This document shows, in pieces, positions 45,950 to 53,506 of a DNA stretch of 55,901 nucleotides (its first letter is position 1; each line of letters begins with the position of its first letter). The position numbers were made by a program, and so were the translations under genes. The notes under the pieces were generated by a model. It did not search any database. It was not told the origin of the DNA and saw only the letters and a program-made list of their open reading frames with translations. Source of the stretch: an uncultured Muribaculaceae bacterium (GTDB lineage: Bacteria > Bacteroidota > Bacteroidia > Bacteroidales > Muribaculaceae). The stretch is taken from assembly GCA_910578035.1 (NCBI GenBank), contig CAJTOB010000013.1:1-55901 (forward strand), in the 5' to 3' direction.

Positions 45950-47005
45950 ATGGCTATTACACCTGACGACATTCTGAAATATTGCCTTGACAATTTTGAC
46001 GGGCTTGTAGAGGTAAACAGCTGGGGCGAGCGTGGGATTTTCTACAATCCCGGAGGCGTGCTTAAACGTGGTGTGTATGTGTTGACAATCAAAGAAAAGG
46101 ATGGCGACAATGACCGGGCTTCCCGCCTTGACCGCGAGGATGTGTGGCGCGTGAATATAGGCGTCAGAAAACAGACATTCCGCACTTTATTCGCAGAATT
46201 TCCACAACGCCCGGATAAAGGTTGTGTTGTGGATATGCCGTATGACTTTACCGCAAAAGATGTCATTATGCCGCATCCGGTCTATGCGTGGATGGGATGG
46301 ATTTGCGCTTTGACTCCATCTGAAACGACATTTGAATCATTGAAGCCTTACATCGTTGAATCTTATGAATACGCGAAAGAGAAATTCCGTAAAAAGATGG
46401 GCGAAACAGTGAATCAGTTATCTGAGAATAATGATAGAACCTCTACCATTAAATCAGCGATAAAACGGTATAATGATATTATCGAAGGCAACGAGCCTTT
46501 CTGCATGAAGGACGAGGCCTGGTATATGATGGGGCTTGCCTATCAAGAGTTGGCTGAATACAAAAAAGCCTTTGCTTGCTTCAAGAAAGCCGCAGAGATG
46601 AATTATGACGAAGCCTTTGTTAAGGTGGGTGATGCTTATTGTGAAGGGCTGGGGGTGAAGCAGAATCCGGTCATGGCTTTCCGCTGGTATCGCAAAGGTG
46701 CTGATATGGGTGAGATAAGCGCCAAACTGCGACTGGCAGACTGTTATAAGCATGGTGCAGGCTGCAAGGTTGATTATTCAAAGGCGATGGAGCAATACAT
46801 GCATATAGCGGAACGCACCGGCCGCTATTGGCAGAGATATGCCGACGGCATAGGCACGGCGTTGTATGAAATCGGCAACATGTATCTTGAAGGGTTAGGC
46901 GTGCCGGTTGATTTGAAAAAAGCCGCCAAATATCTCCAACTTGCCGCCAAGAAAGGCAACCGAAATGCTGAAAGTATCCTTAACACCGATATATTTAATA
47001 AATAA
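45950..47005 (+). CDS. DUF6194 domain fused to Sel1 repeats
   Basis: This encodes 351 residues. Residues 1-145 match what I recall of DUF6194: SWGERGIFYNPGGVLKRGVY, TIKEKDGDNDRASRLDRED, RVNIGV and MPHPVYAWMGWICALTPSETTF. After a short linker come Sel1-type alpha-helical repeats (AWYMMGLAYQELAEYKKAF, VKVGDAYCEGLGVKQNPVMAFRWY, IGNMYLEGLGVPVDLKKAAKYL). Sel1 repeats bind proteins. The DUF6194 part is of unknown function. The next gene, 11 nt downstream, is a second Sel1 protein that shares the closing repeat pattern. Confidence 0.78.
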   Translation: MAITPDDILKYCLDNFDGLVEVNSWGERGIFYNPGGVLKRGVYVLTIKEKDGDNDRASRLDREDVWRVNIGVRKQTFRTLFAEFPQRPDKGCVVDMPYDFTAKDVIMPHPVYAWMGWICALTPSETTFESLKPYIVESYEYAKEKFRKKMGETVNQLSENNDRTSTIKSAIKRYNDIIEGNEPFCMKDEAWYMMGLAYQELAEYKKAFACFKKAAEMNYDEAFVKVGDAYCEGLGVKQNPVMAFRWYRKGADMGEISAKLRLADCYKHGAGCKVDYSKAMEQYMHIAERTGRYWQRYADGIGTALYEIGNMYLEGLGVPVDLKKAAKYLQLAAKKGNRNAESILNTDIFNK

Positions 47006-47016
47006 GACATACTGCA

Positions 47017-48201
47017 ATGAACCAACTGACAGAATACTATAAAATCATACAGCACTTCACAAGCTTGTATGCCGGAGAGGGCGACGATGAACTGGCGCAG
47101 CAGGCGGTCGATGCCATAACACCTGTTGCCGAAAAAGGCAACACCAAGGCGCAGTATATGCTCGGACGGTATTATTCGTGGGGCTATCATCATCAATGTG
47201 ATAACCAGAAAGCGATTTACTGGTTTGAAAAAGCTGCCGACAAAGGGAGCGACAAGGCTGCCGAGGCGTTGGCAAATCTCTATCGCTACGATTTTGGCGA
47301 CGATGAGATGATCAGTGCGCAGGCTAAAAAAGACTTTGTGCACAAGTGGCATTACCGCTGGATTGAGATACTGGAAGCAAAAGCCACCAAGGGCGTGGCA
47401 AGTGCTGCTCAGGCTCTGATGAAACTCTATGTCTATGACTGTCCAGAAGACATTGACCGCGAAGAGGGAGTGAAGATTGCCTGCAAATGGTACTACCGCT
47501 GGGTTGAAATCCTGAAAACGCGTGCCGACAAAGGCGATATGGCGACAAAAAAGCGGCTTGCCGACATTCTCTACTGGGGTACGGGTGTTCCTGATGAAGT
47601 GGTGGAACTTATCGAAGATGAAGACATCGACAATGATGAAAATACCGCTGCCGAATTATATACCGAGGTTGCCGACGGAGAAAAAGATGCAGAGTCTTGG
47701 TTCAACCTCGGACTGCTATATTGCCGTACAGAGACCGAAGAAGATTATCTTAAATCGCTGGATTGCTACATGAAAGCGGCCGAAATGGGCTATAAAGAGG
47801 CTTATCACTGCATAGGCGGAGCCTACCTCGACGGGCGCGGCGTGGAGAAAGACTTGGAGAAGGCTCGCGAATGGTATCGTAAAGGAGTCGAGGCGGGCGA
47901 TGTGATATCAATACTTAAGCTCGCAGATTGTTATAAACGCGGCATGGGCGGAGAAAAAGACTATGCCGAGGCTATGAAGCTCTATCGGCAGATTGCCTCC
48001 CGCCGCAACTTATACGGAAAATACAAGCATGAAGTCAGCGTGGCGCAGTATGAAATCGGCAACATGTATATGAAAGGGCTTGGCGTGGAAGCCGACCTCC
48101 GACAGGCTTTAGACTGGATTCGGCTTGCCGCTGAAAACGGCAACATCGCCGCCGAGAATGCGCTGAACAACAAAAAATTCAGAGATTTCAAAAGATCATA
48201 G
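47017..48201 (+). CDS. Sel1 repeat protein
   Basis: This encodes 394 residues made of Sel1/TPR-type repeats throughout: AQYMLGRYYSWGYHHQCDNQKAIYWF, AESWFNLGLLYC, YHCIGGAYLDGRGVEKDLEKAREWY and YEIGNMYMKGLGVEADLRQALDW. Some middle repeats are longer, with HKWHYRWIEILEAKA and CKWYYRWVEILKTRA as a duplicated pair. There is no signal peptide, so it is cytosolic. Such proteins are adaptors, and in Bacteroidales they often sit beside toxin-immunity genes, as here, where SUKH genes follow. It ends in TAG. Confidence 0.82.
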   Translation: MNQLTEYYKIIQHFTSLYAGEGDDELAQQAVDAITPVAEKGNTKAQYMLGRYYSWGYHHQCDNQKAIYWFEKAADKGSDKAAEALANLYRYDFGDDEMISAQAKKDFVHKWHYRWIEILEAKATKGVASAAQALMKLYVYDCPEDIDREEGVKIACKWYYRWVEILKTRADKGDMATKKRLADILYWGTGVPDEVVELIEDEDIDNDENTAAELYTEVADGEKDAESWFNLGLLYCRTETEEDYLKSLDCYMKAAEMGYKEAYHCIGGAYLDGRGVEKDLEKAREWYRKGVEAGDVISILKLADCYKRGMGGEKDYAEAMKLYRQIASRRNLYGKYKHEVSVAQYEIGNMYMKGLGVEADLRQALDWIRLAAENGNIAAENALNNKKFRDFKRS

Positions 48202-48293
48202 CTGACGCTTTCAAGAGCAACATCAAAAGTCCGTTAGGTGAATTACATCATGTGCCACAAAATAAAAAAATAGGATATGGAAAAAGAATTTGA
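48202..48293 (+). pseudogene. Leftover toxin C-terminal tip
   Basis: A frame across the gap reads ADAFKSNIKSPLGELHHVP, then QNKK, and ends at TGA 48291, just inside the next gene. A similar short frame, ASEHLHHVVSRNK, precedes the immunity-type gene at 49452. The shared LHHV and NK pattern suggests the last residues of lost polymorphic toxins. Confidence 0.35.
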
Positions 48294-48810
48294 AGGTTTT
48301 GATTTTACAAACTTCTGGGATGATAATAACTATGCTCGTAAAGAGTATATAAGTGATGCCCTGACTGATGAACTGATTGCCGATGTAGAGAAAGAATTAG
48401 GATACAAGTTGCCGGCGTCCTATATATGGCTGATGAAGCAGCATAATGGAGGCATCCCTTTCAATACTTGCTTCCCTACTGATTCACCCACAAATTGGGC
48501 TAAAGACCATATTGCTATAACCGGCATTTATGGTATAGGTAGGGAAAAGGACTATTCACTATGTGGTGAAATTGGCAGTCAGTTTATGATTGATGAATGG
48601 GGGTATCCTGCTATTGGAGTTGCTATTTGTGATTGTCCGAGTGCTGGGCATGATATGGTTTTCTTAGATTATCGAGAATGTGGTTCCCTCGGAGAACCTA
48701 AAGTTGTGCATATCGACCAAGAATCTGATTTCAAAATAACTCCTTTAGCAGAAAATTTTGAGGACTTCATACGAGGCCTTAAAAGTGCTGAAGAATACGA
48801 AGTAGAATGA
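48277..48810 (+). CDS. SMI1/KNR4 (SUKH) family protein, likely immunity protein
   Basis: This encodes 177 residues. The SUKH core is plain: LTDELIADVEKELGYKLPASYIWLMKQHNGG, then FMIDEWGYPAIGVAICDCPSAGHDMVFLDY and FEDFIRGLKS. SUKH proteins are the most common immunity proteins of bacterial polymorphic toxins, which they neutralise by direct binding in the cytosol. No toxin gene remains next to it, only a possible C-terminal tip upstream, so it may be an orphan that protects against neighbours. Base composition is richer in A and T than in the genes before 48200. Confidence 0.85.
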   Translation: MEKEFEGFDFTNFWDDNNYARKEYISDALTDELIADVEKELGYKLPASYIWLMKQHNGGIPFNTCFPTDSPTNWAKDHIAITGIYGIGREKDYSLCGEIGSQFMIDEWGYPAIGVAICDCPSAGHDMVFLDYRECGSLGEPKVVHIDQESDFKITPLAENFEDFIRGLKSAEEYEVE

Positions 48811-48889
48811 TAAATAAGCCACATAACAAGCGGATAAATCTCCCCCAAAGGTCGATTATCCGCCGGATATTATCGACCACTTCAAAAAT

Positions 48890-49396
48890 ATGGAAATGAG
48901 AAAAGAAAAGGTAATCGAATTATTAATAAAAAGCGATGTTGGTTGGAGATTCTTCAGTCAAAATCAAGTTATTATTGATGAATATAGTCTTGAAAAAATC
49001 TTCATCAACAATAAAAACGACTCAATAAGAAAATGGACTGAAATAACAAATTCTAAGAAGGGTCACTTATTTAGATTGCCTGATTCGTTTTGGGATGGTC
49101 TGAATAAAATATCAACTCTATCTGTTGACTGGAACAAAATCAATTATCCTATAAGTTTATCCCCTTTTTTAGAAGCCAATGATAAGATTATATTGTTTTG
49201 GGGTAGTAACTGTTCGATTATCACTTTTGGTGATGTTTTTCTCACGTATTGGACTGATTTCTGCTACCCGGATGATGATAATATATTGATTGCTGTTCCT
49301 GCAAAAAATGTTTTAATTACTTTTGTAGAAGAGAATTTTGCATTTTATAATAAAAAGTCAAATGAGGTAGATAACAAGCTGCTCAACATCTCATAA
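48890..49396 (+). CDS. Hypothetical protein in immunity gene cluster
   Basis: This encodes 168 residues, markedly AT-rich compared with the rest of the window, which suggests recent transfer. It has no signal or membrane helix. Notable stretches are GHLFRLPDSFWDGLNKI, SVDWNKINYP, IILFWGSNCSIITFGDVFLTYWTDFCYPDDDN and VPAKNVLITFVEENFAFY. It may belong to a domain of unknown function such as DUF2947 (from memory, unsure). Its place between two SUKH-type genes makes an immunity role likely. The cognate toxin is not in the window. Confidence 0.65.
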   Translation: MEMRKEKVIELLIKSDVGWRFFSQNQVIIDEYSLEKIFINNKNDSIRKWTEITNSKKGHLFRLPDSFWDGLNKISTLSVDWNKINYPISLSPFLEANDKIILFWGSNCSIITFGDVFLTYWTDFCYPDDDNILIAVPAKNVLITFVEENFAFYNKKSNEVDNKLLNIS

Positions 49397-49420
49397 GGAG
49401 TAGTTAGCTTCCGAACATTT

Positions 49421-49451
49421 GCATCATGTTGTATCACGAAATAAAAATTGA
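49421..49451 (+). other. Second toxin-tip-like sequence
   Basis: Within a frame read from 49404, this stretch encodes HHVVSRNKN before TGA 49449-49451 and aligns at DNA level with the flank of the SUKH gene at 48277, including the ATGGAAAAAGAA start. This supports duplication of a flank-plus-immunity unit. Confidence 0.3.
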
Positions 49452-50000
49452 ATGGAAAAAGAAATATCTTGTTTGATAGATGAATTTATTAGTCTATCTG
49501 ATGAATTAAGGCCGGGTTATTCCTTGAGTATTGTAAAGAACAACGAGTTGCCCTTAATCCTTCCGGAATCATTAAATATATTGTACTCTAAAGTAAGTGG
49601 TACATATTACGAGAGTGAAGATCAACGACTGATGGATTTCTTACCCGGTTATCTTCTAATCAGGGATGCTGAATACGAGAGTTTTACGCAGTCTGTAAAG
49701 GAAATGATTCCTAACGGAGAAGATAAGTATTATCCAATCCTTGTGAATTATTCCTCAGACTTTTACGTATTGAAAGTATCGGGAGGTAAAGAAGTTGGAA
49801 TATTCCTGATAGATCACGATGGCGATGAACCAACAAAGATTCATAATTCTTTTGAGGACTTTCTTCGTACTATAATCGCTTGCTATCAGGAAGAAATCTA
49901 TTTTTTGGATGATGACGGGTATCTTGACATGGACTTTGACAAAGAACAACTCATCGGTCAAAAGTATAATCCAGACATTGACTACTGGTTTGAAGATTAA
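49452..50000 (+). CDS. SUKH-like immunity-type protein
   Basis: This encodes 182 residues. ELPLILPESLNILYSKVSGTYY corresponds to the early SUKH helix-strand. KYYPILVNYSSDFYVLKVSGGKEVGIFLIDHD and NSFEDFLRTIIACYQEEIYF match the later strands and closing helix. The acidic tail (DDDGYLDMDFDKEQL) is common in immunity proteins that mask basic toxin surfaces. It starts with the same MEKE as the SUKH gene at 48277 and shares its upstream flank. The stop codon lies inside the left arm of the palindromic repeat. Confidence 0.72.
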   Translation: MEKEISCLIDEFISLSDELRPGYSLSIVKNNELPLILPESLNILYSKVSGTYYESEDQRLMDFLPGYLLIRDAEYESFTQSVKEMIPNGEDKYYPILVNYSSDFYVLKVSGGKEVGIFLIDHDGDEPTKIHNSFEDFLRTIIACYQEEIYFLDDDGYLDMDFDKEQLIGQKYNPDIDYWFED

Positions 50001-50173
50001 GAGGTTGTTTAATAACATATGTGAAAACAAAGGCTTCGCCTCCAAAAATTACGAGCGCCTTTATATCTTCGGCTCAGTCACATAGCCACCGCTATGCTCC
50101 TTCGTCTCAGATATAAATCCATCTCGTACTTTTTGGCCTGTGATTTCACATATGTTATTAAACAACCTCTTAA
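49997..50173. repeat. 177-bp palindromic element with perfect 30-bp terminal inverted repeats
   Basis: The arms 49997-50026 and 50144-50173 are perfect inverted copies of 30 bp beginning TTAAGAGGTTGTTTAATAAC. The interior is also partly self-complementary (for example TACGAG and TTTATATCT on both arms). It separates convergent genes, and the stop codons of both lie inside the arms. No protein is encoded. It may be a MITE-like non-autonomous element or a large bidirectional terminator. A lone arm lies at 1311-1334. Confidence 0.8.
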
Positions 50174-51066
50174 TTCAGCAGAAGCCGGTATTCTCTGGGG
50201 GTACTTCCGGTATGTTTCTTGAAGAAGCGGGTGAAGTGCTGGGAATGCTGGAAACCGAGCAGTTCGGCTATCTGCTTGGTGTTGAGAGCCGGATTAAGCA
50301 AGGAATTTTTAGCGAAATTTATCATTTTCAACTGTATATACTCCTGAGCGGTCTTGCCGGTTTCCTGCTTTACGAGGTCGCCGAAATAGTTGGAAGAAAG
50401 ACAAATCTTTTCGGCAAAATACTTCACGGTCGGTATTCCGTCGGTCACCCCGCGTCCGCTGTCAAGATATTCGTCAATCAGCTGCTCGAATTTGCCGATA
50501 GCGTTGTGGTTCAGCTCTTCGCGAGTCACAAACTGACGCTCGTAGAAGCGCATGCAGTAGTTGAGCATTACCTCTATATTCGATATGATAAGTGACTTGG
50601 AAAACTTGTCGATGGGGTGTTGCAGCTCACGGGCAATCTTTTCCATATAGTCCTGCAGTATCAGGCGTTCTTCTGTCGATAGATGCAAGGCTTCGTTTGA
50701 GGCGTATGAAAAGAATGTATATTGCTTGATTTTTTGAGCCAAGGGAGTCCGCAGAAGAAAATCGGGGTGAAACAGCAGTCCGACCGCTTCCGGTGCCGGG
50801 CCGTCGTCAAGACGGTGTATGCCTACTGTCTGGCCGGGCGCAAAACTGACAACGGTCTCGTCGTCGAAGTCGTAAGATGTCTTCCCATAGTTTATCTTGC
50901 AGCCGGTAGTCTTCTTGAGGAAAAGCGAATAAAAACCGAAGTGCATGCAATGCGTCGGCTGTTCGACAGTATCGTCAAAATGAACTATACCGACAAGCGG
51001 GTGACGAGTCTCAAACCCGAAATAACGATTGTATTTTTCAATAGTGTCTGCTTCGTAGATTTCCAT
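50170..51066 (-). CDS. AraC family transcriptional regulator (redox operons)
   Basis: About 298 residues from ATG 51066 (MEIYEADTIEKYNRYFGFETRHPL), which follows its TATCTTTG promoter; an earlier in-frame start would lie upstream of the transcript. The N-terminal domain has CMHFGFYSLFLKKTTGCKINYGKTSYDFDD and a cupin-like strand VVSFAPGQTVGIH. The C-terminal HTH pair is VKYFAEKICLSSNYFGDLVK and NTKQIAELLGFQHSQHFTRFF, ending TGSTPREYR. It is divergent from the acetyltransferase-ADH operon, and the gap holds two pairs of 21-bp-spaced repeats. A third pair lies before the flavodoxin at 38736, so a regulon covering both loci is proposed. Confidence 0.88.
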   Translation of the reverse strand: MEIYEADTIEKYNRYFGFETRHPLVGIVHFDDTVEQPTHCMHFGFYSLFLKKTTGCKINYGKTSYDFDDETVVSFAPGQTVGIHRLDDGPAPEAVGLLFHPDFLLRTPLAQKIKQYTFFSYASNEALHLSTEERLILQDYMEKIARELQHPIDKFSKSLIISNIEVMLNYCMRFYERQFVTREELNHNAIGKFEQLIDEYLDSGRGVTDGIPTVKYFAEKICLSSNYFGDLVKQETGKTAQEYIQLKMINFAKNSLLNPALNTKQIAELLGFQHSQHFTRFFKKHTGSTPREYRLLLN

Positions 51067-51083
51067 ATAAGACTTCTTTTTTG

Positions 51084-51091
51084 CAAAGATA
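51084..51091 (-). promoter_or_regulatory. -7 element (TATCTTTG) of the third AraC gene
   Basis: CAAAGATA on the plus strand reads TATCTTTG on the minus strand, an exact -7 match 17 nt before ATG 51066. Confidence 0.55.
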
Positions 51092-51133
51092 CTAATAATC
51101 GGTTGTCGCGCAATGCGGAGCACTCACCGATAT

Positions 51134-51171
51134 GTAATCGGGGTACATAATTCTGTAATATTGGTATATTT
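51134..51171. promoter_or_regulatory. Tandem AraC-type sites, pair 1
   Basis: GTAATCGGGGTACATAA (51134) and GTAATATTGGTATATTT (51155) are direct repeats 21 bp apart, in the gap between the AraC gene and the acetyltransferase. They fit GTAAnnnnGGTAnATT, with one deviation in the first. Confidence 0.6.
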
Positions 51172-51206
51172 TGCGAATCAGAGTTTTAAGGCAGATGCGT
51201 AATTCC

Positions 51207-51270
51207 GTAATCGAGGTACATTCAGGCGTAACATTGGTTATTCAGGTCATCTTTTTTGAAGCTAATTTTG
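51207..51270 (+). promoter_or_regulatory. Tandem AraC-type sites pair 2 and -7 element of the acetyltransferase operon
   Basis: GTAATCGAGGTACATTC (51207) and GTAACATTGGTTATTCA (51228) are direct repeats 21 bp apart. The -7 element TAATTTTG is at 51263-51270, 35 nt after the start of the second repeat (34 nt at the flavodoxin promoter). The implied transcript start near 51277 favours ATG 51302 over GTG 51275. Confidence 0.65.
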
Positions 51271-51301
51271 CACTGTGAAAAAAACGAACATTTCAAGAAA
51301 A

Positions 51302-51865
51302 ATGACTGATGATATTATTTTCCGAATGAGAAAGGGCGAGCGCATATATGAGACTGCGCCCGAACTTCTCTGTGACGAGATTGAAAATACACGCCGGCAT
51401 ATTGCCGAGCTGAACACTGGCTATCATACGCCCGATGAGATTCGGACCATTCTGGAACGCATCTGGGGGCAACAACTCGATAGCTCTGTGAGGCTGTTTC
51501 CGCCGTTCTACACCGCCTTCGGCAAAATGACAATAGTCGGCAAAGAGGTTTTTATAAACTTTGGTTGTACGTTTCTCGACCAAGGCGGCATAACGCTGGA
51601 AGACGGCGTATTTATCGGCCCCGGTGTGAAAATAGCAACCGAAGGGCATCCCGAAAAGCCTGAAAAACGACATTCGCTGGTTACTGCGCCGGTTGTGATA
51701 CGCCGTAACGTATGGATTGGGGCCGGAGCGGTAATACTTCCCGGTGTTACCGTAGGTGTAAATGCCATAGTGGCAGCGGGCGCAGTTGTAAAAAAAGATG
51801 TGGCCGACAATACAATCGTAGCAGGAATACCGGCCAAATACATTCGTGACATAAACCAGGACTGA
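51302..51865 (+). CDS. Maltose/galactoside O-acetyltransferase family protein
   Basis: About 187 residues from ATG 51302. The N-terminal helical region (MRKGERIYETAPELLCDEIENTRRHIAELN) is the Mac domain of the sugar acetyltransferase family. The left-handed beta-helix follows with hexapeptide repeats (INFGCTFLDQGGITLEDGVFIGPGVKI, VWIGAGAVILPGVTVGVNAIVAAGAVV). The catalytic His is in ATEGHP. Trimeric enzymes of this family transfer acetyl from acetyl-CoA to sugars or related acceptors. It is first in an operon of oxidoreductases, suggesting acetylation of a compound handled by those enzymes, but the acceptor cannot be predicted. Confidence 0.9.
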   Translation: MTDDIIFRMRKGERIYETAPELLCDEIENTRRHIAELNTGYHTPDEIRTILERIWGQQLDSSVRLFPPFYTAFGKMTIVGKEVFINFGCTFLDQGGITLEDGVFIGPGVKIATEGHPEKPEKRHSLVTAPVVIRRNVWIGAGAVILPGVTVGVNAIVAAGAVVKKDVADNTIVAGIPAKYIRDINQD

Positions 51866-51868
51866 CAT

Positions 51869-52936
51869 ATGAACCGATATATCTCATCGCTAATAATAGC
51901 TTTATTTTCACTGGCAACACTCAATGCTCAAAACAAAAATACTACGAACATGGAAAATCTGAATCTTACCTCTGAATGGGATAAAACTTTTCCCAAGAGC
52001 AATCATGTGAATCATAAAAAAGTGACATTCACCAACCGCTATGGTATCACTCTTGCGGCAGATATATACAGCCCCAAAAATGCAAGCGCTCCATTGCCGG
52101 CAATTGCTGTCTGCGGGCCATTCGGTGCTGTCAAGGAACAATGCTCCGGCCTTTACGCTCAGGAAATGGCCGAGCGCGGTTTCGTTGCGCTTGCATTCGA
52201 CCCGTCTTTTACGGGGGAAAGCGGCGGCGAGCCACGCTATACAACCTCACCTGATATAAACACAGAAGATTTCAGTGCCGCGGTAGATTTTCTGGTAACA
52301 AATCCGGCAGTCAATCCGGAAGCCGTCGGAGTCATCGGCATTTGCGGCTGGGGCGGACTTGCCATAAATGCGGCAGCAGCCGACCCTCGCATAAAAGCTA
52401 CGGTGGCCTCTACAATGTACGACATGAGCCGGGTGAGCGCCAACGGATATTTCGACAGTGCCGACACCCCCGAAGACCGCGATAAAACAAGGACAGCGCT
52501 TGCAGCCCAGCGCACGGAGGATTTCCGCAACGGAACTCCCGCACTTGGCGGCGGAGTGCCAGACGTACTTCCTGAAGACGCTCCTGAATTTCTGCGTGAT
52601 TATTTCGACTACTATAAGACTCCGAGAGGCTATCATCCAAGGTCGCTCAACTCAAACGGAGGCCGAAACGCAACATCACCGATTCCATGGATAAACTTCC
52701 CCCTAATGAGCCGTGCCTCAGAAATTAAGAATGCTGTAATGATTATACATGGAGAAAAGGCTCATTCCTTCTATTTCGGAAATGATGCCTACAAGAAACT
52801 TTCTGTCGCGCCCGGCCAAAACAACAATAAACTCTTTATGGTTATTCCTGGTGCAAACCACACAGACCTGTATGACCGAAAAGATATAATTCCTTTCGAT
52901 GCTCTTGTCAAATTCTTCAATGAATACCTGAAATGA
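51869..52936 (+). CDS. Exported alpha/beta hydrolase (dienelactone hydrolase-like)
   Basis: This encodes 355 residues with a Sec signal (1-20, ending LNA). The alpha/beta hydrolase core shows VTFTNRYGITLAADIYSPK, AIAVCGPFGAVKEQCSG, FVALAFDPSFTGESGG and the elbow VGVIGICGWGGLAINAAAADPRIKA. In related YcjY-type hydrolases the elbow reads C-x-S-G-G; here Trp stands where that Ser is expected, so the nearby Cys may be the nucleophile or activity may be altered. The late PGANHTDLYDR supplies the His. It is 3 nt after the acetyltransferase and overlaps the next gene (ATGA). Probably periplasmic. Confidence 0.83.
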   Translation: MNRYISSLIIALFSLATLNAQNKNTTNMENLNLTSEWDKTFPKSNHVNHKKVTFTNRYGITLAADIYSPKNASAPLPAIAVCGPFGAVKEQCSGLYAQEMAERGFVALAFDPSFTGESGGEPRYTTSPDINTEDFSAAVDFLVTNPAVNPEAVGVIGICGWGGLAINAAAADPRIKATVASTMYDMSRVSANGYFDSADTPEDRDKTRTALAAQRTEDFRNGTPALGGGVPDVLPEDAPEFLRDYFDYYKTPRGYHPRSLNSNGGRNATSPIPWINFPLMSRASEIKNAVMIIHGEKAHSFYFGNDAYKKLSVAPGQNNNKLFMVIPGANHTDLYDRKDIIPFDALVKFFNEYLK

Positions 52937-53499
52937 AACTATCGCTTCTTCCAGGACTGATGGCAATCATGGCAATCATGGCAAACGCGCAAAACAAAAT
53001 AGAAATCACTGCAAACGGCAAGACCATAACCGCCACACTTGCTGATAACGAAGCCACCAGGCAACTGCAAGCCCGGCTTGAGAATGGTTCTATATCGGTC
53101 AGAATGAACGATTACGGAGGCTTTGAAAAAGTAGGCGCCCTTCCCTGGCCGCTGCCGACTTCCAACAGGCAAATCACAGCCACCGCAGGAGACATCATGC
53201 TATATCAGGGAGATAACATCGTGATTTTTTATGGTTCAAACTCATGGTCGTACACCCCTATTGGACGCATTGACGGAGCCGATGCCACTGAAATCAGCAA
53301 CTTCCTCTCAGGTAGCTCCATTAACGTAACATTCTCCAAACCGGCTCATTCAGGAATCGATGTCATCACTGCCGATACAGACAAAGAACCTGAAATATAC
53401 ACTTTGCAAGGCCGTAGAATCGACCTTGACGGACGGAAAATATCAGACCTGCCAAAGGGTATATATATCATAAACGGAAAGAAACAACTCATAAAATAA
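52933..53499 (+). CDS. Exported cyclophilin-like fold protein with C-terminal sorting-type tail
   Basis: This encodes 188 residues with a Sec signal (1-18, ending ANA). Residues 20-130 follow the cyclophilin-like family (Cyclophil_like): IEITANGKTITATLADNEATRQLQARL, YGGFEKVGALPWPLP, AGDIMLYQGDNIVIFYGSNSWSYTPIGRI. No prolyl isomerase active site is evident. The final 35 residues (PEIYTLQGRRIDLDG to KGIYIINGKK) repeat the kind of tail found on the flavodoxin at 38736. Its start overlaps the hydrolase stop and the next gene begins 7 nt on, so it is in the operon. Function unknown; such proteins commonly accompany flavodoxin and reductase genes. Confidence 0.83.
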   Translation: MKLSLLPGLMAIMAIMANAQNKIEITANGKTITATLADNEATRQLQARLENGSISVRMNDYGGFEKVGALPWPLPTSNRQITATAGDIMLYQGDNIVIFYGSNSWSYTPIGRIDGADATEISNFLSGSSINVTFSKPAHSGIDVITADTDKEPEIYTLQGRRIDLDGRKISDLPKGIYIINGKKQLIK

Positions 53500-53506
53500 C
53501 CAGACT

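Noticed and set aside
48811..48889. A third toxin tip before the middle immunity-type gene (reads KSPPKVDYPPDIIDHF)
   Set aside because: It is in frame with the gene but follows a stop directly and lacks the LHHV pattern of the other two; evidence is too thin.
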